A stretch of DNA of 64,000 bases from Nocardia cyriacigeorgica (GTDB lineage: Bacteria; Actinomycetota; Actinomycetes; Mycobacteriales; Mycobacteriaceae). The stretch lies in the NCBI RefSeq assembly GCF_005863245.1, contig NZ_VBUT01000002.1, positions 558,001-622,000 on the forward strand. The letters are read 5' to 3'. A program made the translations under genes and the position numbers. Shown here piece after piece: positions 34,646 to 43,241 of the stretch. Every line of letters starts with the position of its first letter. Position 1 is the stretch's first letter. Below the pieces are notes generated by a model. The model saw nothing but the letters and a program-made list of their open reading frames with translations. It was not told where the DNA came from and did not search any database.

Positions 34646-34742
34646 GGCCAGGACGACGAAGCGGTCGATCTCGTGAACCAGCTGGGCGCGTCGCCAGTCG
34701 ATACGCTCGGTCTCGCGGGGTGCCCGCTGCGCGCCGGGCCGG

Positions 34743-34861
34743 TCTGCGTCGCCAAAAAGGTCACCAGACCGTCAGGAATCGACGAGTGGGCGGCGTTCGT
34801 CGCCGGCGTCAGCGACGGCGAATTCGACCATGCGCGACTTGGTAGCGGGCAACGAAAGTAA
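34743..34861 (+). pseudogene. DUF397 C-terminal fragment
   Basis: The frame reads RPSGIDEWAAFVAGVSDGEF, the typical end of DUF397 proteins (EWxAFVAGVxxGEFD), which in actinobacteria usually follow an XRE-type regulator. The N-terminal half (W-KSS...CVEVA) is not adjacent; a WRKSS-like piece occurs 400 bp upstream. It is interpreted as a broken gene. Confidence 0.45.
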
Positions 34862-35404
34862 GACCGTGAAATCTTGGCCAGGCATGCAGCTCGGCTGCGT
34901 CGGACAACGTGGACATTCCGTATGGACGCCGTGATCTGTGTCTACGGCATCCGGAGATGAGGAACGCGCTGGTCGGTTCGCACCGTGGCCCCGGGTGGTC
35001 GCAGGTTCGATTCCCCGGCGGGGGCGGTATAGATGGGACCGAATCTGGTATTCCTTTTCGTAGCGGCAAATTGACGTTCGAAGCTGCATTCGCGCTGTAA
35101 CCGTTCGGGATCACGCGCGAGGCTCGGTAGGCCGCCCACGGCGTCGACACCGCCATTCCTCGGTCTCCGGACCACGGAGGCGCCACGGACCGTGCCGTGT
35201 CTGCTGCCACGAGTTGTCGACTGCGCGTGAGAACCGGAACGTCGAGGGCGGCGACGACCAAATGCCTTGGCTCTGGTGTGGCGAATGTGACGGTGCGCGG
35301 CTCGGCGTCTCGCAGCGAACAAAGGGTCTAGAACTGACGGCGGGATGTCGGCGGCGAGAGGCGGATCATTCGTGGCGCGGGAGACTTGCGCACTGAGCGC
35401 CTGG
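34862..35404. other. Gap in the island, no gene seen
   Basis: Short frames only. Near 34990-35030 the sequence GGTCGCAGGTTCGATTCC resembles the T arm of a tRNA, but the stem does not close and no complete tRNA can be folded around it. Confidence 0.4.
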
Positions 35405-36268
35405 TTACGGCACCGTGAGAGCCATTCTCGACAATCGGTCTCTGTCCGCAACCGCGTCGATCCCGATGATGCGCTCGCTTGCGAAACTCACGATCATGAC
35501 CAGCATCAGTGTGCCGCGTGGCGCCAGCACCAAGCCCGGCTCACCGTCGAGGAAGATCACGCGAGCAGGTTGTGCCTTGCCGCAGAACGCTTCGGCGATG
35601 GCTCGGCTACCTTCGAGGTCCATCCCGGCGCCCAACAGGCGCGCGGCCTCGTCGGTGCGGTAGGTCGCATCGGGGTCGAGCATGGCGAGCAGCGCCTCGA
35701 ACTCGCCGTTCTGAGCAGCGCCCAGGAACACTTCGACGGCGCGGTATCGCCGCATCCGGTCATCGCTGCTCGACTCGGCGTTACCACGTACCCGCGTGCG
35801 TGCCCGGCTGGCTATCCGTTGGGTGGTCGCCGGGCTGCGGTCGACGATCGGAGCGATGTCGGCGAACGGCACCGAGAACAGATCGTGCAGGACGAAAGTG
35901 ATTCGCTCCATCGGTGACAACCGGTCCAGCACCACCAGTAGCGCGGTGCCGACGGAGTCCGCCAGCACAGCCTCCTGCTCGGGATCGGCCCCAGTCCGCG
36001 TCCCGAGCTCCGTGCCGAGTTCGTCGAGTGAGTCTTCGCGGCGTGCCTCGCGCGATCTGAGCATGTCCAGGCATACCCGGCCGACCACGGTCGTCAGCCA
36101 GCCGGCCAGATTCGCGACGCCGCTCGTGTCGGCCCCGGCGGCCTTGAGCCAGGTCGTTTGGACGGCGTCGTCGGCTTCGCTCAACGAGCCGAGCATCCGA
36201 TAGGCCACCGCTCGCAGGTGGCTGCGATGTTGTTCGAAACGCTGCACGAGCACGTCGTTTCCGTTCAT
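35405..36268 (-). CDS. ECF41/SigJ-type sigma factor 1 with C-terminal SnoaL-like domain
   Basis: 287 aa. Region 2 is LRAVAYRMLGSLSEADDAVQ, region 4 is VPFADIAPIVDRSPATTQRI, and the ~110 C-terminal residues form the NTF2/SnoaL-like domain that marks ECF41 sigma factors and tunes their activity in place of an anti-sigma factor. The ATG at 36268 is 75 bp from the divergent doxX gene. Its own upstream region shows no clear ECF41 promoter, so it may be expressed constitutively or by another factor. Confidence 0.88.
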   Translation of the reverse strand: MNGNDVLVQRFEQHRSHLRAVAYRMLGSLSEADDAVQTTWLKAAGADTSGVANLAGWLTTVVGRVCLDMLRSREARREDSLDELGTELGTRTGADPEQEAVLADSVGTALLVVLDRLSPMERITFVLHDLFSVPFADIAPIVDRSPATTQRIASRARTRVRGNAESSSDDRMRRYRAVEVFLGAAQNGEFEALLAMLDPDATYRTDEAARLLGAGMDLEGSRAIAEAFCGKAQPARVIFLDGEPGLVLAPRGTLMLVMIVSFASERIIGIDAVADRDRLSRMALTVP

Positions 36269-36269
36269 G

Positions 36270-36296
36270 TGTCTGGTTTCCTCGCCGTGATCCGTC
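36270..36296 (+). promoter_or_regulatory. Candidate ECF41 promoter of the doxX-like gene
   Basis: TGTCTGG-N16-CGTC, with the -10 (36293-36296) 46 bp before the doxX ATG. The -35 keeps the TGTC core of TGTCACA; the spacer is exactly 16 nt, as at the four other sites. Confidence 0.5.
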
Positions 36297-36342
36297 AGAG
36301 AAGCAGGAAGCCATTCCGACACAACAGTGGAGGCAGTAAACC

Positions 36343-36723
36343 ATGAACGTTGCGCTGTGGATCGTCGCCGGTGTGCTGGCGGCCGTGCTCTTGGTCAGTA
36401 GCGCTAAGTTGGTGATCCCCAAAGACAAGATCGTGGCCGCCGGAGACTATGCGGCGTGGGCCAAGGATTTCAGCCCGGCCGCATTGAAAGCGCTTGGGTT
36501 CGTGGATCTTCTGGGTGCTGCGGGGCTGATCCTGCCCGCCGCACTCGATATCGCGCCGATCCTGGTGCCGGTGGCGGCCACCGGCACGGCCCTGCTTTTC
36601 CTCGGTGCGATAGTGGTGCGGGTCCGGCGGGGTTTGTGGGCAACGGCCGTCGCCGAGGTGTTTTATCTGGCCATGGCGGTCTTCGTGGCCGTGGGCCGTT
36701 TCAGCCTCGAGCCCTTCGCCTGA
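36343..36723 (+). CDS. DoxX-like membrane protein
   Basis: 126 aa with four hydrophobic helices: near residues 1-20, 45-65, 68-88 and 97-118 (ALGFVDLLGAAGLILPAAL is the typical second helix). DoxX-like proteins are linked to quinone/terminal oxidase functions or redox stress and are frequent partners of ECF41 sigma factors. GGAGG lies about 10 nt before the ATG. It is divergent from sigma factor 1. Confidence 0.85.
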   Translation: MNVALWIVAGVLAAVLLVSSAKLVIPKDKIVAAGDYAAWAKDFSPAALKALGFVDLLGAAGLILPAALDIAPILVPVAATGTALLFLGAIVVRVRRGLWATAVAEVFYLAMAVFVAVGRFSLEPFA

Positions 36724-36852
36724 CTCGACTGTGGTCGAACCGGCCGGATGCCTCGCCGTGACTGTGCCGGAATCTCAACGAGGTGTCATCCGGTTTTGGC
36801 GACCTGGCGGGTGTCGGGTGACGCCGGCTTCATTGCAGATTGTGGTCGGCGA

Positions 36853-37760
36853 TCACTCCGTGGCTGCGAGCGGCCCGTACCGCAGGAATGACACGGCGCT
36901 GCCCGCGCCGGGCGGCAAGAGTTGGCCGAGCGTGCCCGACCATCCGGGCAGCTTTTCGGGCGCGGTCGCGGTTTCGGAGATGGGGTTGCTGACGAGCATC
37001 ATGGTGACCGCACCGATTCCCATCCCGGCATATCCGAACAGTGATTCCAGCCCGAGAATCGTCAGTGAGGTCGCCGCGATGGCCAGGCCGATGGCGCCGG
37101 CATTGGCTGGGTAGGACCCGCTGAGGGAACCGAGCCAGAATTCCAGGATCGCTGCGACCGTGAGGCTGCCGGTGACGGAGAAGGCGAGGGCACCGGCGAC
37201 CCGGCGGCTGGTGCCGTGCACGAGGCTGGTCATAAGCACCGCGGCGAGTAGGCCTCCCATCACCAGCGGCAGCGCACCGGCGGCCAGTCCGGCGCCGCGG
37301 GGTCGGCGGGCGTGGCGGCGAGTTCGCGGACAACGGTCGAGGTGCCGGGCCCGCCGGCTTGGCCGAGGCCCGCTGTCATCGCTTGCAGTGTTTGGGCGAC
37401 GGCGGTGCTCGCGGCGGTGGCGATGAGGACTTGCGGTGTGCCGGAGCTGAGGTCGATCGCTCCGTACACTTCCCGGTCGCCGATGAGTTGTTCGGCTGCC
37501 GCGGTGTCGTGGACGGCTGTGATGTCGAATCCTCCCGGCATTCGCTGCTCCAGCGCGGTGCGGATCTGAGCGGATCTGAGCGACGGCGGTGGGTGGCCCG
37601 GCGACGGCGATCGGCACGTCATGCACCGATGAGCGGGCCGATGGCCATGCGAACGCGACGAGCAGGACGCCGATGATCGCCGTGAGTGCGACGACGGTTC
37701 CCGCCACCGTCGGCCATCGGGAGGTCGAGACATCGGTAACGGGCGACGCCGGAGATTCAC
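36853..37760 (-). pseudogene. YhgE/Pip- or ABC-2-like membrane protein, frameshifted
   Basis: Pieces in different frames read TVVALTAIIGVLLVAFAWPS (N-terminal helix), then DVPIAVAGPPTAVAQIR, TALEQRMPGGFDITAVHD in another frame, and again in the first frame ALPLVMGGLLAAVLMTSLVH to LLPPGAGSAVSFLRYGPLAA. The order (one helix, large outer domain, five or six helices) fits ABC-2/YhgE-type membrane proteins. A tandem CGGATCTGAG duplication (37561-37580) causes one shift and a lost base near 37305 the other. The start is unclear: the best GTG (37760, AGGAG upstream) is out of frame with the first helix. Confidence 0.65.
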
Positions 37761-37783
37761 GTCTACTCCTCGAAACTGGGTGA

Positions 37784-37808
37784 CCGCCGGTGCGCAGCGC
37801 ACCGGCGG
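37784..37808. terminator. Strong hairpin after the NDH-2-like gene
   Basis: CCGCCGGTGCG (37784-37794) pairs perfectly with CGCACCGGCGG (37798-37808) around a 3-nt loop. It lies between the flavoprotein gene and the membrane-protein pseudogene on the same strand and would end or attenuate the transcript. Confidence 0.75.
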
Positions 37809-37826
37809 CCGGTGTCTGTGATGACC

Positions 37827-39017
37827 TCAGGCGACCGGCGCTGATTCGCTGTCGCGCTTGGTTTCCAGCAGCGTCGGCCGGTGCTTTCCGTCGGTGAACC
37901 AGTGGTGGGAGCCGGGCTTGTGGGCTTCGGTGGTCAGGTGTTTGATGCCGGCCGTGCAGGCGAATTCCTTGAGTTTCTTGCCGGCGAAGCCGCTGAAGTA
38001 CAGCCGCATCGGGGTGTCGTCTTTGTGGCCGAGCTGGTAGATGCCGGCGTGACGGCCGAAGCTGAGGCACATGGCGGGGAACGACAGGTCGATCGGGGTG
38101 GGCTGCTCGCCTGCGATCCGGTGCAGGAGGGTGTCGGCGGCGTGTGCGCCCAGGCAGTAGGCGGTGTAGGCGCTCATTCGGAACGGAAGGTCCGACGGTG
38201 CCGAGCAGTCGCCCGCGGCGACGATGCGTTCGTCGTCGACGCTTGTCAGGGTTTCGTCGGTGAGCAGTCGCCCGGCAGTGTCGGTGCTCAATCCGCTGCG
38301 CGCGGCCAGGTCGGGGACGTCGAAGCCGGCTGTCCAGACCGTGACCGCGCTGGCCATCGTCTGCCCGTCGGCGAGTTCCACGGTCTCCCGGGACACCGCC
38401 GTGACCATGGCTTCGGCGCCTTCGATGACGTTCACCCCAAGTTTGGTGAAGTATTTGCGGGCGGTGCGCCGGGCCTTGGGGTGCAGGTAGGGACCGAGGA
38501 CCTTGCCGCAGACCAAGGTGACGTTGCGGCCTTGCTCGGCCAGCTCCGCGGCGACCTCGATCCCGGTCGGACCGCCACCGATCACGGTCACCGGCGCGGT
38601 CATCGGGGTGTCGAAGAGTGTCGACCGTAACCGTTGCGCGGCTTCCAGAGTCGCGATGGGGTAGGCGAATTCGGCCGCGCCCGGTACCTGCGGGGACGCG
38701 TCGCGGCTGCCGACCGCGTAGATGAGGTAGTCGTAACCGATGGGGGCGCCCTCGGCCAGGGTCACGCTGCATGCGGTGGCGTCGATGCGGGTTGCGCTGT
38801 CGGTGACCAGCCGGACACTGTCGGCCAGGATGTCGGTGTAGTCGACGACCGCGTCGTGCGTGCCGCCGACCAGCTGGTGCAGTCGCAGCCGCGGGACGAA
38901 GGCCGGACGGGGGTTGATCACGGTCACCCGGACATCGTCGCGCTGGGTCAGGCGATTGGCTGCCATCACCCCGGCGTATCCGCCGCCGATCACGACCACA
39001 TCGATGGTGTTGCTCAT
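37827..39017 (-). CDS. NAD(P)H dehydrogenase (NDH-2-like) FAD oxidoreductase
   Basis: 396 aa. The FAD site VVVIGGGYAGVMAANRL is at the start, a second Rossmann motif VTVIGGGPTGIEVAAELAEQ near residue 145 binds NAD(P)H, and VDDERIVAAGDCSAPS near 280 is the FAD-ribityl Asp motif. Such one-chain enzymes pass electrons from NADH to quinone without pumping protons; a ferredoxin-reductase-like role is the alternative. GGAG lies upstream of the ATG at 39017, and an ECF41-like promoter lies 34 bp before it. It is divergent from the orphan qcrB. Confidence 0.88.
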   Translation of the reverse strand: MSNTIDVVVIGGGYAGVMAANRLTQRDDVRVTVINPRPAFVPRLRLHQLVGGTHDAVVDYTDILADSVRLVTDSATRIDATACSVTLAEGAPIGYDYLIYAVGSRDASPQVPGAAEFAYPIATLEAAQRLRSTLFDTPMTAPVTVIGGGPTGIEVAAELAEQGRNVTLVCGKVLGPYLHPKARRTARKYFTKLGVNVIEGAEAMVTAVSRETVELADGQTMASAVTVWTAGFDVPDLAARSGLSTDTAGRLLTDETLTSVDDERIVAAGDCSAPSDLPFRMSAYTAYCLGAHAADTLLHRIAGEQPTPIDLSFPAMCLSFGRHAGIYQLGHKDDTPMRLYFSGFAGKKLKEFACTAGIKHLTTEAHKPGSHHWFTDGKHRPTLLETKRDSESAPVA

Positions 39018-39050
39018 GGTGTCTCCTTCGCTTCGAGGGTTCGAGCACAA

Positions 39051-39077
39051 GACACCGGCCGAGCGGGATTTCTGACA
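39051..39077 (-). promoter_or_regulatory. Candidate ECF41 promoter of the NDH-2-like gene
   Basis: On the minus strand: TGTCAGA (39077-39071), 16 nt, TGTC (39054-39051). One mismatch to TGTCACA and one to CGTC. It is 34 bp before the start codon, almost the same distance as for sigma factor 2. Confidence 0.5.
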
Positions 39078-39374
39078 GCCCGCGCGAGTGATCTATGTCA
39101 CCGTGCGGGCCTGTCAGGGATTCAGCGGCCGTCTCGTTCATGGGGTGCTGGAACAAGACGGGAGCCAATGATGAAGCGCCGCAGCGTTGTCCTCGAAGCC
39201 GGATGCTCCACCGCATCGAACCGGCAGAGGCAGGTCGTCGGAGGCGGGCGCAGCTATTTCCATCGGATCACGCCGCACAGCGAGACGGTCGGCGTGACCT
39301 TCGGCGGTGCCGGACGCTTCCCGCGGCTCGGACGAGTGTCGCCACTGCCGTCGAATATGAGCTACGCCACAAGA

Positions 39375-39401
39375 TGTCACATTCCGCCGTGCTGCTCGGT
39401 C
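39375..39401 (+). promoter_or_regulatory. Candidate ECF41 promoter of the orphan qcrB
   Basis: TGTCACA (39375-39381), 16 nt, GGTC (39398-39401): a perfect -35, the standard spacer and a 3/4 match to CGTC. It is 42 bp upstream of the qcrB ATG. Confidence 0.62.
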
Positions 39402-39442
39402 TGGTGTGCAGCTGTCATCGATGATCGGGAGGCTTCGTAGTC

Positions 39443-41059
39443 ATGAGCACCATTGCCCGCGGTGCGGATGCCGCGGACGAGCGCTATCGCGGCGCTGCGT
39501 TCGTGCGGCGTTCGATCAACAAGGTATTTCCCACGCATTGGTCGTTTCTGCTCGGCGAGATCGCCCTCTACAGCTTCATCATCCTGTTGATCACCGGCGT
39601 GTATCTGACGTTGTTCTTCGATCCGTCGATGAGCGAGGTCGTCTATGACGGTGCTTATCAGCCGTTGCGCGGGACGACGATGACGCGCGCGTACGAGTCG
39701 ACGCTGAATATCAGCTTCGAGGTGCGTGGCGGGTTGTTCGTGCGGCAGGTGCACCATTGGACCGCTCTGCTGTTCGTGGCATCGATGATCGTGCACATGT
39801 GCCGGATCTTCTTCACCGGCGCATTCCGCCGCCCGCGAGAGATCACCTGGGTCATCGGCTGCCTGCTGCTGATACTCGCGCTGTTCGAGGGTTTCTTCGG
39901 ATATTCGTTGCCCGACGATCTGTTGTCGGGGACGGGTTTGCGGGCGGCGTTCTCCGGTATCACGATCTCCGTTCCGGTGGTGGGGACCTGGCTGCACTGG
40001 ATGCTGTTCGGCGGTGACTTCCCCGGCGAGATCATCATTCCGCGCCTGTACATCACCCATGTCCTGCTGTTCCCGGCGCTCATGCTGGCATTGGTCATAG
40101 CCCACATCGGCATCGTCTGGTACCAGAAGCACACGCAGTTTCCCGGGCCCGCGCGCACCGAGAACAATGTGGTCGGCACGCGCATCGTTCCGGTCTTCTC
40201 GCTGGATCAGAGCGCCTTCTTCATGTTCACCCTGGCGGCGGCGGCGCTGATGGGCGGCTTGCTGCAGATCAATCCGGTGTGGAATCTGGGCCCGTACAAC
40301 CCGGCTCATGTCTCGGCGGGCTCGCAACCGGACTTCTACATGATGTGGACCGATGGCATCGCCCGTCTGATGCCGCCGTGGGAGCTGTATGTGGGCGGTT
40401 ATACGGTTCCCGCGGCGTTCTGGGTCGCGGTCGTCATGGGGTTGGTCCTGGCGATCCTGGTGGTATATCCATGGATCGAGAAGCGCCTGTCGAAGGACCG
40501 AGCACACCACAATCTGCTACAGCGCCCCCGGGATGTGCCGGTGCGCACCGCGATCGGCGCGATGGCGCTCACCTTCTACCTCGTGTTGACGCTGGCATGC
40601 GTCAACGACATCCTCGCCTTGACCTTCAATCTGTCGCTGAACGCGACTACCTGGTTCTTCCGGATCGCGGTATTGATCGGCCCGCCCGCCGCCTATTACC
40701 TGACGTATCGAATGTGTCTGGGTTTGCAGCGCAGCGATCGCGCCGTGCTGGCCCACGGCATCGAAACCGGTGTGATCACACGCCTCCCGCACGGTGAGTA
40801 CATCGAAATGCACCAGCATCTGGGGGCGGTCGACGACCACGGCCAACCGATTCCGCTCGAATACCAGGGCGCCCGGGTGCCGAAGAAGATGAACACCCTC
40901 GGCGCGGCGGGCACCCCCGGACCTGGATCGTTTCTGCGCGCAGACCCGGAAACCGAAGCCGAACAGCTCATGGCGATCGAGCATGCCGAAGAGCGGCGGC
41001 AGTTGACTGTGCTCCGCGACTATCAGCACCGTGCCGCCGGCGCGGGAAAGGAGGCGTGA
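39443..41059 (+). CDS. qcrB: Orphan cytochrome bc1 complex cytochrome b subunit (QcrB paralogue)
   Basis: 538 aa, full length. Two heme-ligand His pairs are kept: His104/His118 ([18 protein letters not shown]) and His206/His221 (ITHVLLF, IAHIGIV). The quinol-site motif is [11 protein letters not shown], and the long C-terminal tail [17 protein letters not shown] is typical of actinobacterial QcrB. It would carry quinol oxidation in a bc1-aa3 supercomplex, but no qcrA, qcrC or cta genes are near, so it is a second copy. The Thr of MMWTDG (Thr303) matches the position that I recall as Thr313 in M. tuberculosis, altered in Q203-resistant mutants; it is unchanged here. GGAGG lies upstream of the ATG. 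Confidence 0.93.
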   Translation: MSTIARGADAADERYRGAAFVRRSINKVFPTHWSFLLGEIALYSFIILLITGVYLTLFFDPSMSEVVYDGAYQPLRGTTMTRAYESTLNISFEVRGGLFVRQVHHWTALLFVASMIVHMCRIFFTGAFRRPREITWVIGCLLLILALFEGFFGYSLPDDLLSGTGLRAAFSGITISVPVVGTWLHWMLFGGDFPGEIIIPRLYITHVLLFPALMLALVIAHIGIVWYQKHTQFPGPARTENNVVGTRIVPVFSLDQSAFFMFTLAAAALMGGLLQINPVWNLGPYNPAHVSAGSQPDFYMMWTDGIARLMPPWELYVGGYTVPAAFWVAVVMGLVLAILVVYPWIEKRLSKDRAHHNLLQRPRDVPVRTAIGAMALTFYLVLTLACVNDILALTFNLSLNATTWFFRIAVLIGPPAAYYLTYRMCLGLQRSDRAVLAHGIETGVITRLPHGEYIEMHQHLGAVDDHGQPIPLEYQGARVPKKMNTLGAAGTPGPGSFLRADPETEAEQLMAIEHAEERRQLTVLRDYQHRAAGAGKEA

Positions 41060-41304
41060 TGGTGTCGCGATTCGGGCGCAACGAGCCGGTCACCGAAGAC
41101 TATGGCCTGCTGTTTCCCATAGCCACCGTCAGCAGTGAACAGGCAGCGCACTGTGTGCGAGAAGTGCTGCGCGCCCGGGGTATCCGGTCCACCACGACCG
41201 CACCTCGGGCCGTGGGCGGCACCGTTCGCATTCGGGTGCTCGTGTTCCCCGAAGACGCCGCCCGCGCCTTCAACGTGATCTGCGCCCACACAACCCAGGA
41301 CTGA
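41059..41304 (+). CDS. Small soluble partner protein of the orphan QcrB (DUF2007-like)
   Basis: 81 aa from the ATG at 41059, which overlaps the qcrB stop and has AAGGAGG 5 nt upstream, so translation is coupled. It reads PIATVSSEQAAHCVREVLRA, then IRVLVFPEDAARAFNVICAH, the pattern of DUF2007 (putative signal-transducing, ferredoxin-like) proteins. It has no cysteine cluster, so it is not a Rieske or cytochrome substitute. The function is unknown; its coupling to qcrB suggests assembly or regulation. Confidence 0.65.
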   Translation: MVSRFGRNEPVTEDYGLLFPIATVSSEQAAHCVREVLRARGIRSTTTAPRAVGGTVRIRVLVFPEDAARAFNVICAHTTQD

Positions 41305-41350
41305 CCAACCCGATCAAGGCGGCGGTCCGGCGCCGCCGCCTACGGGGAGC

Positions 41351-41379
41351 AGATCGCCAGCACACACCCGTGGCGATCT
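41351..41379. terminator. Hairpin after the qcrB operon
   Basis: AGATCGCCA (41351-41359) and TGGCGATCT (41371-41379) form a perfect 9-bp stem with an 11-nt loop, 47 bp after the last stop. The convergent minus-strand gene ends at 41472. Confidence 0.65.
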
Positions 41380-41471
41380 GGACGGGCGACTTGCTCACCT
41401 TCATTCGTCGGCTGGTGTCGGTGTGATGGTTGTCGATGCCGTGTTCACGTATTTCTATTGTGGTGTGCGAC

Positions 41472-41819
41472 CTACCGGGGCAGCGAAATCTCGGATTCGA
41501 TGCGGGTCAGCTTCTCCGGGTTCCGGACATAGTAGATACCGGTGATTCGGGCCTCCTCGACGTGGAAGGCCATGACGCCGTTCATCTCGCCGTTCATACG
41601 GATGATGAGTACCTGGTGACCGTTGACGATGATGGGGTGCGTGGTGAGGCAGGCATCGATCTTCCCGGTGCCTCGGATGAGGTAGCGGGCCACCTGCTCG
41701 GCGCCGAGGTGGAGTTCGTCGGTGTAGAAGACGGCGAAAACGGTGACGGCGAGCAGATCGTCGACGACCGCGAGGGCGAGCAGGAAAGTGATTCCCAATC
41801 GGGCTGGAGTGGTCTGCAT
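41472..41819 (-). pseudogene. Chimeric remnant: NhaA antiporter fragment joined to a sigma-factor C-terminus
   Basis: One open frame of 115 codons. Residues 8-35 read LGITFLLALAVVDDLLAVTV, then FAVFYTDEL, the core of Na+/H+ antiporter NhaA with its DD pair. From about residue 36 it reads GAEQVARYLIRGTGKID and ends VEEARITGIYYVRNPEKLTR, the end of the SnoaL-like domain of SigJ-type sigma factors. Neither protein is complete. It lies directly downstream of the intact SigJ-like gene, on the same strand, and probably arose by deletion joining two genes. Confidence 0.7.
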
Positions 41820-41924
41820 GGGTCGGATTCCGCTATGGGTCGTTCCCGTAGCAGTCCGAAGGCACGGTCCCGGCGGGCTGTCTGGACTTCTTCCCGCCAG
41901 GTTGTGTGTGTGTGCTCGGCCGGG

Positions 41925-42857
41925 TTACCGGGAAAGTTCGGCCGGTTCATCCAGCTGTGCCAGCTTGCGCGGGTTTGCTACGGCGTAGATCTGGGTGATC
42001 CGCTCGTTGTCTACGACGAGGTTCAGTGCGGCCGTCTCACCGTCGATCTCGATCCGGCCTGCGGGAGCGCCATTGAGAAACACGGTCGTCGTCTCGACGG
42101 TCGCGGCCACCCGGTGGACGCGCGCGAGCAATGTCGCCACCAGCTCGGCTCCGTGAATGGGAACCCGAGTGGCTGCCACGAGCCCCCCGCCGTCGGCGAT
42201 CAGGACCACATCCGGAGCCAGGACCTCCATAAGGCCCAATACGTGCCCTGTCCGCAATGCCAGCAGGAATCGCTCAACCACGGCACGCTGCTCCGCTCGG
42301 CTCACATCAACTCGCGGTCGGCGAGCTGCCACATGCTCACGAGCGCGGCGTGCGATCTGCCGAACCGCAGCCGCGGACTTACCGATGGCCTCGGCGATCT
42401 CGCTGTATGGGATATCGAACACCTCGCGCAGGACGTACACCGCCCGCTCGGTGGGGGTGAGTGTTTCCAGCACGAGCAGCATCGCCATCGAGATGCTGTC
42501 GGCCAACTCGACGTCCTCGGCCACGTCGGGCGTGGTCAGCAACGGCTCGGGCAACCAGGTGCCGACGTATGACTCCTTACGCCGGGTGAGGGTACGCAGC
42601 CGGGTGAGCGCCTGTCGGGTCACGATCCTCACCAGGTAGGCACGCTGGTCCCGCACTGTGTCGAGATCGACGCCCACCCATCGCAGCCAGCTCTCTTGCA
42701 GGACGTCCTCGGCGTCGGCGACTGAGCCGAGCATTTCGTAAGCGACGGTGAACAGCAGTTTGCGGTGGGCGACGAACACCTCGGTAGCAGGGCTCGGCAA
42801 TTGGCCTCGTTCGTGAGCAGCCGCCATATGCGGCGCGGTCCGCAGCCTGTCTGCCAT
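41925..42857 (-). CDS. sigJ: ECF41/SigJ-type sigma factor 2 (autoregulated)
   Basis: 310 aa from the ATG at 42857 with AGGAG 7 nt upstream. Region 2 is LLFTVAYEMLGSVADAEDVL, region 4 is IPYSEIAEAIGKSAAAVRQI, and the C-terminal SnoaL-like domain ends ITQIYAVANPRKLAQLD. A perfect ECF41 promoter lies 36 bp before the start, so it is very likely autoregulated. It is divergent from an SDR with a matching promoter. The symbol reflects similarity to mycobacterial SigJ. Confidence 0.88.
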   Translation of the reverse strand: MADRLRTAPHMAAAHERGQLPSPATEVFVAHRKLLFTVAYEMLGSVADAEDVLQESWLRWVGVDLDTVRDQRAYLVRIVTRQALTRLRTLTRRKESYVGTWLPEPLLTTPDVAEDVELADSISMAMLLVLETLTPTERAVYVLREVFDIPYSEIAEAIGKSAAAVRQIARRAREHVAARRPRVDVSRAEQRAVVERFLLALRTGHVLGLMEVLAPDVVLIADGGGLVAATRVPIHGAELVATLLARVHRVAATVETTTVFLNGAPAGRIEIDGETAALNLVVDNERITQIYAVANPRKLAQLDEPAELSR

Positions 42858-42892
42858 GGGCGGCTCCTGTCTGTCGACTGTGTCCTCCATAA

Positions 42893-42919
42893 GACGCCGG
42901 CCAGTCTCCATGTGTGACA
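42893..42919 (-). promoter_or_regulatory. ECF41 promoter of sigma factor 2, perfect match
   Basis: On the minus strand: TGTCACA (42919-42913), 16-nt spacer, CGTC (42896-42893), the complete ECF41 consensus as I recall it. The -10 is 36 bp before the ATG at 42857. Confidence 0.8.
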
Positions 42920-43167
42920 CCGGATAGAGGAAGGTCCGCAAAATCGGCACCCTCGTAGACCCCCCCTGAAAGGGCGGGCCCGCAGTATGCCGAGGTGACG
43001 CCGCCGGTGCGGGCAGCGCCCGAGGGGCACGCTCGAGACGGCGAGGCGGCGGGAAGGCGGTCTGCGGGCCGGGGCGCGGGTGAAGCTACCGCTGGTACTG
43101 GTGGTAGCTACGAGCAGTAGGGGCGGATGCCGTTCACCTAGTTGTGGTGCTCATCACGCAGTCGCGG

Positions 43168-43194
43168 TGTCACGGGTGCCGAGTCGCTGACGTC
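43168..43194 (+). promoter_or_regulatory. ECF41 promoter of the divergent SDR
   Basis: TGTCACG (43168-43174), 16 nt, CGTC (43191-43194): one mismatch to the consensus. It is 48 bp before the SDR start at 43242. Confidence 0.72.
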
Positions 43195-43241
43195 TTATCT
43201 CGGACCGATGCCACGAGCTTGTAAGAGACGGGAAGCAATTG

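Larger units (their letters stand above)
39018..39442. other. Divergent regulatory gap between the NDH-2-like gene and qcrB
   Basis: 425 bp without a credible gene. It holds one ECF41-like promoter for each flanking gene (39051-39077 minus, 39375-39401 plus). A possible frame from the ATG near 39170 has no family features and is likely non-coding leader. Confidence 0.6.

Noticed and set aside
34990..35030. T-arm-like sequence GGTCGCAGGTTCGATTCC suggesting a tRNA
   Set aside because: The T stem does not pair fully and no acceptor, D or anticodon arm could be found.
39095..39424. Possible small protein upstream of qcrB
   Set aside because: No motif; the sequence holds a strong ECF41-like promoter and is better read as a regulatory gap.
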